A stretch of DNA of 64,000 nucleotides from contig WNNJ02000482.1 of the NCBI GenBank assembly GCA_012934845.2, positions 1 through 64,000 on the forward strand. The letters are read 5' to 3'. This document shows, piece after piece, positions 55,487 through 64,000 of this stretch. Source of the stretch: Pomphorhynchus laevis (Eukaryota; Acanthocephala; Palaeacanthocephala; Echinorhynchida; Pomphorhynchidae). Both the position numbers and the translations under genes were made by a program. The stretch's first letter is position 1; each line of letters opens with the position of its first letter. The notes beneath the pieces were generated by a model. The model was not told the origin of the DNA, made no database searches, and worked only from the letters and a program-made list of their open reading frames with translations.

Positions 55487-58400
55487 ATGCCTCTGGAAAG
55501 AAAAAAATGTTCAATTATTTTGTGAGAGATTTCGTAAAACTGTACTGTAATAGAGTCGTCTTTAACTCAGTAAGAATGTACGAGACCACCATCAAGATTT
55601 CTTTTGTAAACTCTGATATGATGAACGAATATGACTCGTATTTCTCTAAAAATCTAACCCATTTGGGTTCAATACAATTGAAGCCTATCCAGGCTACGCT
55701 GAAAATTTCGAGTTTCCCACCTCTTCTTGTAGAGGATTTGTGTTCACTAAAAAGACATTTAAACTTTAATCTGTTCGGACCGTCAAGTCAAAGTCCGGGG
55801 AGGAAATTCCAGTTGTGTTCGGCACTGCGAACATTGATCAGGCACCTATACTATCTTAAACGGTATCAAACCCCTTCCTATGGGTACAACCTAAGATTCA
55901 CACTAATCGAACAAGACAATTGGACGTACCCTCATTGCAATGTATGCCACCAGTGGGGGGCACTGAAGATCGTCCTGTTCACCCAAGAGAATATGCGGTG
56001 TGTGCAGGTCCGACTCCTGCAATAGTCTGCTGGTAGGGACGAAATGCACGACTCCTGCAGTCTGCAGTAATTGCTCTGTAGACCACCCGGCGTGGTCTAG
56101 GCTTTGTAAGTATTTTTAAACTTATCAGCGTTCCTTCGCCGATCCTTCACATACTCCGAGTTCTCCTGCTAGTTTTTATTCTGTGGCCTCATCGTTTGAC
56201 AGAATGTCTGATAAAGACATAATATAACTTATCGATTTCGAAAAAAAAAGATTTATTTAAGCGCAAACGGAGAGTATGATTGCGCCCCTGGTATCGGATT
56301 TGCTGGGCATATCGGCCTTTCAGGGCTGTTCTAATTCCAAGACGATGCCGCCAGAACCTACTATGCCACATTCCAAGAAAAGAGGGGCGTCAACTCGGAC
56401 AGTTCCTCCTCTAAAAGTTGATAAACTACTGATTAAGAAAGGCAGCACCTCAAACCTGGGAAATGAAGATATAGCCCTAGGGGTTCTGACCCGGGATGGG
56501 GCTAGTGGTGGGAAGAGCAACCTTCCCGCACCTAGCTCTGTCTAGGTTGGCTTCCCCCGTCCAACTAATCTAACACAATGGTGAGTAAACCCGAGCTTTT
56601 TTCACTGAATATCCTTCAGTGGAATTCGGGAGGTGCTTCTGCCCTTAGCGTTTAATCTGGTAGTGATGCAGATTTTATAGTTTTTCAGGAGACGCGGTTT
56701 ATCCGTATCCCCAAGAAATTACTCGATTTATCCCTAAGCATATATACATCCACTTCACTCCGTATATAACCCCTCCTCACTCCTCTTCATTTCAAGGTCT
56801 TTCAACCTTAGTTAAATGCTCCTTAAGGTCTTCCCTCCTTCTTAACTATTCTTGTACTGCCCTACCTTGTTTAGCTATATCACTTCGTAAGAACGGTAAA
56901 CGCATCAGCATAGCCAATATTTATATACGGCCAGGAGAAATTCACAAGAACCGTGACCTCCTGGATCGTATATTGGGTAGTGGCTATGACATAATACTTG
57001 GTGACTTCAACGACAGAACTGGTCGTTGGATTAATGCAGCAAACCGTAGAGTCAGGAACGACTATCTTATTCACAAACCACCATACTCAACCTTTCATTG
57101 CTCAACTATTAATTCACTCCTCGACATATTACCGCTACATAAGAAGTGGTTGTTGAAACCCTTCTGTACTGAGCAGTCGCGCTAACTTCAGACCACCTCT
57201 CATGACCTAATTCGTTAGCGGTTAGAGGAAGATACGTTGCTAAGAAGAAGGTTCCACTTTGATCCCGTCAGGGTGGCCTTCTTTCAGGCAGCTATCCAAC
57301 TCTTTCCCCGAATTGGGAATGAAGGTTTGACCGAATTTAATACTTACCTCTCTTAGTAAGCTACCGCGATACTATCGACTACCTATAAAGGTCGAATATA
57401 CAATCCCACCCCAACAAAACTCAAGGTCCTAGCTAAAATGCTACACCTTCCTAATCTCTCTGTTTCCGCTAGACAAGCCCTCTCGAATGAATACTGGAGC
57501 ACTAGATATAGGCTCCAGCTGAGTAAGGATAAGGCAAGCATTTCTCACCTTAGCCCTTCTCAGTTTTCCTTCTGGAAAATATTCAAGAAGGAGAAGTTTG
57601 TCTGTTAGAAAGATATAACATAAGGTTGGATTGGTAGAACAGGCCTTTATATAGTTTTTGAGGAGTCACTATCCCTACACAATTATGGAGCCACTTAATC
57701 ACCCCAACCAATCCCGCCTTGGTGTGACTTCAGGAGTAGGGACTTATCTGTCACTCCTTAACTCCTGGGGTCCACTCCGGGCACCTCCAGAACCCATGCG
57801 CCACTCTCCACTCGTGTCAGTCAGCTTTTGACAAACAATCATAGAAAGAAAGTCGCCATAAGAATGCTATTAGCCTCCCCGTACGACATTGCTAACATCA
57901 ATATTAGCCGTTGAGTATTTTTACTTAAAAATTTCGATTACATGTTCAAAAGATCTGCGGTCTTTTTCAATTCAAAACTCCCTCATCTCCATTTAAAAAA
58001 AGCGCTTGAGCGTAAAATTCGGAAACATCTAAGTAGGCGAAATTTAATACCACCAGGTTTTCACGGGCACGTAAATGATCGCTAGGTCCATTCAGCAATA
58101 GGTGAAGTGCATCAGTTTTGTAAAGATGACAGTCATCAGCTTGCTGTGGCTGTCTTTCTTGACTTTTCGGCTGCATTTGACCGCATTTTCATTCCTTTTG
58201 TTATCACTTATCTTAGGTCCCTCGGGTTGCCTGCGAGAATTGTTAAAATGGTGGAAATATTGTTGTACACCAAGCGATTTTTCTATGAAGACGACTCTGG
58301 TGCACGTCAATTCTACCCTATTACGGGTGTGCCTCAAGGCTCCCCACTTTCTCCTATCTTATATTTTACTGCCTCCATTGAACTATACAAAAAATTCAAA

Positions 58401-59135
58401 CGCGATCAACATCTTATGGTATATGCTGATGATACCACAGCTTTGTTCTCTGGACGCAGGTGCAAAGATGTAGTCTCTGACATCAGCCGCTTCTTTTCAA
58501 GATTAAAAGATCAGCTGCCCATATCCAACCTTGTTTTAAACCCCTCTAAATCGTAGGTGGTTGTCTTTCATGGCGCCCCTGCGACAAGGAAACAACTCAA
58601 GAGATAAGCACTCTCAGCTCTATCTTCCATCCTGACTAATCAACCACTCCCTAACTTCACAAATCGAGTAAAATACCTGGGGTTCACCATTACGGTGAAC
58701 TGGTTAGTGAAAGTTGACCTGGATAGACTTAAACGTATCCTGAAGAGAGCTAGATGGACCCTGAAACGAGCCCAACATCTGTCATTGAAAGAGAAACCCC
58801 AAGTGCGCCTCTGGGTACTTGGGCGATCTCGGGATTAGTCTTCTTTTCAAGAGAACGTTTCCAGAAGAAAGACTAAGGTTTCTCAAGCTCCTCGTCTCGC
58901 GTTTACTCAGCATAGTCCGCATCGACTGGACTCTTCGGGGGTGAAAGACCCCGGGTGGTTCAGTCGCAAGGCGGCGTGTTAAACTGATTGGGGCTCAGAT
59001 CCGTATTGATTTGAGGTCGTAAATGTAACGGAAGACCGTAGCTGTGTGAAGATAAGCAGTCTGAAGATTAATGAAGAAGATAAACTTATTTATGTTTAGC
59101 TGATTTATGTTTTTGTATTAATAAAATCCTATTAT
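55487..59135 (+). mobile_element. F5: old, 5'-truncated LINE of family F
   Basis: It starts inside ORF1 at the codons for PLERKKMFNYFV. It carries knuckle remnants (CNVCHQWG, ~55940), an ORF2 start at 56579, endonuclease (DIILGDFNDRTGRW, ~56985), reverse transcriptase (VFLDFSAAFDRIF at ~58150, VYADDTTAL at ~58420) and a C-terminus to ~59020. The tail is AATAAAATCC plus ATT repeats. Diverged flanks tataatatcattcacg (55471-55486) and tataatctcttgacg (59136-59150) look like a worn target duplication. Many stops show it is much older than F1 and F4. It serves as the reference for their C-run indels. Confidence 0.88.
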
Positions 59136-61420
59136 TATAATCTCTTGACGTACAGTTTGATCAATCAAAAACGTACGTTCGCAATCGCTGTACGCGGGGA
59201 GGTAGCTAGTTCTGTATGGCTACTTCAAATATTGATAAAGATACTGCACTACTAGAATATCTTCGGTAGCAAGACCGTCAATAATAGAGCTTATAATGTT
59301 CTTATGAAGGGTTTTCCAGACTCAGACAATGAATTGGTGTCTGTCAAGGAGTTGTTTGGCAATGCTGGAGTAGTGTTGAACCGCCACATACGTCTAGTTT
59401 GTCGACATCTTACACGACACACGTATAGTTTATCGACATCTCACAGCTAAGCGTCAAAACTCGCCACAATGGCTTATAGTAACGACTGATGAAATTACGA
59501 CCAATAATCTCCTCTTCAGAGCCTGGAAGTTAAAAGATAATACTAAATTAATAATACTTTATACGTGAAGCATATAAGGCTCTGCGTGATGAGCTACATT
59601 ATAAGCATACAGTGAACCCCTAGAGGATTACATTATTTGAGGAAATAGAACAGTACAGGTCCAGCAAAGATCGAATATGAATGAAAAGACAGCAAACCCG
59701 GCAGTCTCTAATGAGACCATATGACTATCATAAAGTTCACAGAAAGCTCCCGTATCAGAAAATGCATCATAACTTGTGCATCATAACGTGGAATGTCTTA
59801 TTCGAGAAGGTGTGTAGGCCCCATTTTATGCGGTTTGATGTAGTATTACTTTGTGAAACTGTACTTCCAGAGTCTCGCTACCAGGACTGTATACATTTGG
59901 CATAACTGCGGGTATAGATCATCGTGGCAAACCATATGGCGGTGTTCTTGTAGCTGTTAATAAGTATTAATGTAATTGGTATTGACATTGTTCGGATAAT
60001 GCAATTTGCCTATTATTGGTTGTTATATTATCCCTTATTTCCGCTCCCGACATTATGGATGAACTTTCTCAGCTAATTCAGAAAGCTCCGACTTTTACAC
60101 CTATGGTTATAGCGGGTGATTTTAAAGCAAAATATGAGCTGCCTCTTCCAATAAAGTTACAACTTCTTGTAAATTACTTTTTAGATTTAAATTTAGTACT
60201 TTAGCCTCCAATGGAGGATTGGTCTTATGAATCTCATAACGAAAAAAGCTGTATAAATTTAATTTTCGCAAATATGAAAGTTCGCTATTCTCGATTGAAT
60301 CTCAACTCAGAGTGGTCGCTACGTAGGAAACAAAGATCTTGTATAGCAATGCTTAGAATGCCTTCCAAAATAACTTTTGATAAGGGAGATGATGTCTCAA
60401 GTAGTAGATTAATTCGCTTGTCATTTATTGATGTATAGTTAGCTCGTGAAGAGGAATCACTGCTTGCAGAAGGTATCCTTAATCACAGTTACAATTATTC
60501 GTAATATTCTGCTATATCCTTGCTCTTGCTTACAACGTCGACCATTAAACTCAAAAATAAACTTTTTAAAATACTCATCTTTTAAAACTTTAAAAGACTG
60601 TAATAACTTTAAGATTAAAGGATCGCTTTAGAGTATTGAATTTGAATAGATACAGATATATTTGTTGGAAATTCTGCAAACTTGTGTCAGAATAGCGTAA
60701 CTAACAGCTACAAGCTGATGAAAATTACACTATTGCTATAGCTGAGAGGCAACCTTGCGAGTCAAGCCACACAGCTCCCAAATAAGTAATCGCATTTCAC
60801 TAAAAACCTGGTCAAACCATATAAATTCAATTTGCTATGTTGAAAATCAAGAAATTTTTTAACAGCCATATTCGATTTATCAGGTTAGCTAAGCTTGACT
60901 CAGATCCAATTAATGATCCGTTCACAATTGAAGAGACTAGATCGGCTCTTGATACCGTGGTTAATAATAAAGCAGCGGAACCAGATGAAATTTGTGTGGA
61001 TCACATAAAGTCAACATTTTCAATCCTGTCTCGATATTGTATCAGTTATAAAATTGTATACTTTTTGGAAAGCCTATGCCATCATCACCAGATTCGTATC
61101 AAGGAATTGCTTTACTGAATCATTCCTATAAACTTTTTTTATTTGAGAGACGTATTCAGTGTTTTCGTTCAGTATGTCTCCATCTAGAACTATTTGGTTT
61201 TCGGTGAGGACTATCCACTACAGTCGCTTTAAATATTATTCAAAATCGCGTTGTTTCGTCGTTTAAATTTGATAAGCAACTTTATACAATTTTTGTAGAT
61301 TTTGCCAAAGCATTTAACTCTATAAATAAGTCGCTGCTGTTATTTATTTGGATTAAAACGCTTAATTCCATGTACCCATTAGGATTGAATGACGTGGTAC
61401 AAGGAATTGGCAGAAGTAGT
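59136..61420 (+). mobile_element. LINE H, piece 3: rest of ORF1 and ORF2
   Basis: ORF1 continues with SKTVNNRAYNVLMKGFPDS and VKELFGNAGVVLN (RRM-like, 59265-59375). ORF2 shows an endonuclease (CIITWNVLFEKV, FDVVLLCETVLPES, MVIAGDFKAKYELP; 59770-60140). The reverse transcriptase follows (ALDTVVNNKAAEPDEIC at ~60950, YRGIALLNHSYKLF at ~61115, TIFVDFAKAFNSINKSLLL at ~61290). It stops near 61420, before motif C. The reading in order with pieces 1 and 2 suggests one element carrying F4 and F5, although piece 3 could also be a separate LINE. It is heavily broken. Confidence 0.6.
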
Positions 61421-61559
61421 ATAATACATAATAAACAACTATATTATAATAATCCGGTTTATATTTTTTTTGTTAAAATTTTTTTATTATAAGAAATAGG
61501 CAAAATGCAATCAGCTATTACTTTGTACACTTCATATCAATATAAATTATATTTCTAAT

Positions 61560-64000
61560 AATATTATAATAAACAACAAAGATAAAGAAAAAAGATAAAT
61601 ATAATTATGAACAATTAGAAATATTAAAACAACTTTTAAGAGATAAAACAACTTTTAAGAGATAATAAGCTAAAAGATCTTTATGTAAATATAAGAAGTT
61701 TTTCTAAAAATTTAATCTGTTCAATAAATCAAAAATTAATTAACGACTATGATATGCTAAGTTGTATAATATGCAGTTATTGTAATATAAAATACTATAA
61801 TCGGACAATAAATGTTAATAATAACAATAGAAAATATACATTAACCATAAACTTCATTAATAAATGTATAGATAACATAAATATAGCCGGACTTTTAAAT
61901 AATTCTAAAAGTAAAGAAATAATAGAATCAGATTTAAGTAAATATATTCCTAAAATAAGGTATAAACTCCTACCACCATTAGGACGAAAAATTTGTAATT
62001 ATAATAAAGAATTAAAATCAATATGTAACGATAATATTAGAAACATAATGGAAACAGAATGCAATTGTAAAAGTCTTAATGTTGATAATGGATCATATTT
62101 CTTATAGGTAGACTTTTAAATAATTCTAAAAGTAAAGAAATAATAAGATCAGATTTAAGTAAATATATTCCTAAAATAGGGTATAAACTCTTACCTCCAT
62201 TAGGACGAAAAATTTGTAATTATAATAAAGAATTAAAATCAATATGTAACGATAATATTAGAAACATAATGGAAACAGAATGCAATTGTAAAAGTCTTAG
62301 TTTTGATAAAAAAATGAACATATATGTACCCATAATCTAGAATTAATTGAAAATTGTGAATTAAGAAAGCTGCTATCAAAAGGGTATAAAAATAGATTAA
62401 ATAATAACAACGACAAAAATAATGATTACTTTAGTAAGCTGGTTAATAGTGAAAGCTTAAATACATCTAAGATGAACATCTGGAAAGATTATATATTTGA
62501 TAAAATTAAAAATAAAATGAAAATAACAAACAATTATAAAAGGAAAGATAAAATTAATAAAGATATGTATAAAGAACATACTAAATTAAAGGATAACTAT
62601 ATAATAACAACTATTGATAAAGCTAGTAATAACTTTGTCTTCATATGCAAAAAGCTTTATTATGATATACTAATGAAAGAGGTTAATTCTAATGATTTAA
62701 ATGTAAATCCAACATATGAACGTAGTGAGTTGAGTTTAGAAACAATTATTACAAGTCACTGTTCTATAATGGATAAAAAGGGTATAAAGGTTAAATCAGA
62801 TAATAAAACTATACCTATATTATATTGGAATCCAAAATTACATAAAAATCCAATAAAACCTAGGTTCATATGTAGTGCGTTTAAATGTACATTAAAACCA
62901 CTTTCTGTCTATATGAATAAAATACTTAAAGTAATTAAAGCACACTTTAAAAAATATTGCAAGGTAATCGAAATTAATACTGGTATAAAACACTATTTCA
63001 GTATTAATTCCACAAAAGAATTTTTAGAACAGACAAAAGGAATAAATTTTTAAAATATAAATACATACGATTTTAGTACGCTTTATACAAATCTAGATTT
63101 ATTAGATATTAAAGAAGCGTTAGTAAAATTAATTAATCTTATATTCGGAAAAAGATATACATATATTTGTTATAATAATTATAACGCCTATCTAACAAAA
63201 ATTAATCCATCAAGTAAATATAAATATATGAATAAAATTGAATTAATAGAATCCTTCAATATTTTGATAAATCAAAATTATTTAAAAGTAGAGACATCTA
63301 TATTTAGACAAGTAAAAGGTGTTCCAATGGGTGGTAATAGTAGCCCAATTATTGCTGACTTGTTTTTAAGCTTTATAGAATATGAATTTGTTCATAACTG
63401 TGTAAAAACTAAATCTAAACAATATAAATATATGAAATACATGTTTCGATACATTGATGATATATGTGTATTTAATTCTAATAATTTTTATTCAATTAGT
63501 GAGCACATTTATCCAGAAAGCCTTATTCTTAACAAAACCAATATTAATGATAAAGAAGGTGTATATCTAGATATGAACATTAAATTAACATCAACTAAAA
63601 CTACTATTAATTTATATCGTAAATATGACATATTTAAATTTACAAGAAACATATTTTTGCATGAGCATTCGTGCATACCATATAATATAAAATATAATGC
63701 ATTAAATAATGAAATTTTAAGAATTGCGACAATATGTAATGATATTTGTTTCTTTAAAATCATTTAAATAGTTTAATAGATACATATTTTAAACTAGGTT
63801 ACTATAAAAATAACATCAAGCAGAAAATAGCAAAATTTATAAATCAACACAATAATTTAAAGAATAAATTTAAACTCTTAAGTGGCAAATTTTTATGGAT
63901 GGATAATAAATAATATACTTTGCATTAGAATAAGATACTAGATAGTTTTATCAGAGGAAATACATCATTAGCATGTATTTGGCCCCGCTGCTATGTTGGG
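61560..64000 (+). mobile_element. PLE N4: longest copy of Penelope-like family N, running off the window
   Basis: The N-terminal region has CIICSYCNIKYYN and KLLPPLGRKICNYN, with a 221-bp tandem duplication. Then come TTIDKASNNFVFICKKLYYD, LYWNPKLHKNPIKPRFICS (PLE thumb-side motif), DFSTLYTNLDLLDIKEALV, KGVPMGGNSSPIIADLF and MFRYIDDICVFN. A C-terminal helical part ends at 63767, and a few broken codons lead to the 3' UTR. The Tyr-Ile-Asp-Asp box and the absence of an APE or GIY-YIG domain in the visible part are notable. The element has stops near 62100, 62340 and 63052. The end of the window (gctatgttggg) matches the inverse of 23463-23473 in N1, so its 3' UTR continues outside. Confidence 0.85.
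61890..62331 (+). repeat. 221-bp tandem duplication in PLE N4
   Basis: gacttttaaataattctaaa starts at 61890 and 62111, and ~200 bases match at about 97%. The first copy ends with a stop that truncates the N-terminal frame. Confidence 0.9.

Noticed and set aside
1-64000. CRISPR arrays, operons, tRNA or rRNA genes
   Set aside because: None seen. Tandem repeats here have no spacers, and no tRNA cloverleaf or rRNA motif was recognised by eye.

Overview
The window is AT-rich DNA from an invertebrate animal. Evidence for this is a single-exon SLC6-type transporter, a chitinase (GH18) gene with a 50-bp GT-AG intron, an OTUD3-like protease domain, and a large load of animal retrotransposons. I cannot fix the phylum from sequence alone; a secreted GH18 gene with a tiny intron would suit an ecdysozoan such as a nematode or mite. 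Nothing prokaryotic is present.

Layout. 1-0.6 kb: 3' end of a Penelope-like element (PLE) with a GIY-YIG C-terminus and a hammerhead-like motif. 1.7-3.2 kb: host SLC6 transporter gene. 3.9-8.3 kb: broken CR1/L2-like LINE (LINE A, minus), butted head to head against a 3' LINE piece (8.26-8.80 kb), then a 20-bp minisatellite. 10.5-20.8 kb: five more LINE remnants (D, F7, E, C, B). 21.2-22.4 kb: 5'-truncated RTE-type LINE. 22.8-24.2 kb: PLE of a second family (N1). 24.2-38.4 kb: several copies of one LINE family (family F). One copy is split by a Ty3/Gypsy fossil with 122-bp LTRs; another (F1) is nearly intact and sits in a second Gypsy fossil. 39.3-42.0 kb: LINE with a restriction-like endonuclease followed by an OTU protease (LINE R). 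42.3 kb: minimal type I hammerhead ribozyme (minus). 43.9-45.2 kb: PLE N fragments. 46.5-47.2 kb: a head-to-head pair of about 320-bp monomers, one with an apparently perfect type III hammerhead ribozyme and the whole flanked by a 14-bp target-site duplication. 48.0-48.5 kb: first two exons of a chitinase gene. 49.2-50.3 kb: PLE N3. 50.7-61.4 kb: an old LINE (LINE H) into which F5 and later F4 inserted. 61.5-64 kb: PLE N4, running off the end.

How the parts relate. The host genes look independent of each other. The LINEs and PLEs supply reverse transcriptase and endonuclease. The hammerhead pair codes for no protein, and its flanking duplication suggests it was copied in by retrotransposition machinery of this kind. 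Nesting gives a relative order: LINE H before F5 before F4; F2 before the Gypsy insertion; Gypsy gag fossil before F1. The most interesting signals are the two hammerhead ribozymes (46.5-47.2 kb and 42.3 kb) and the RLE-LINE with an OTU domain.
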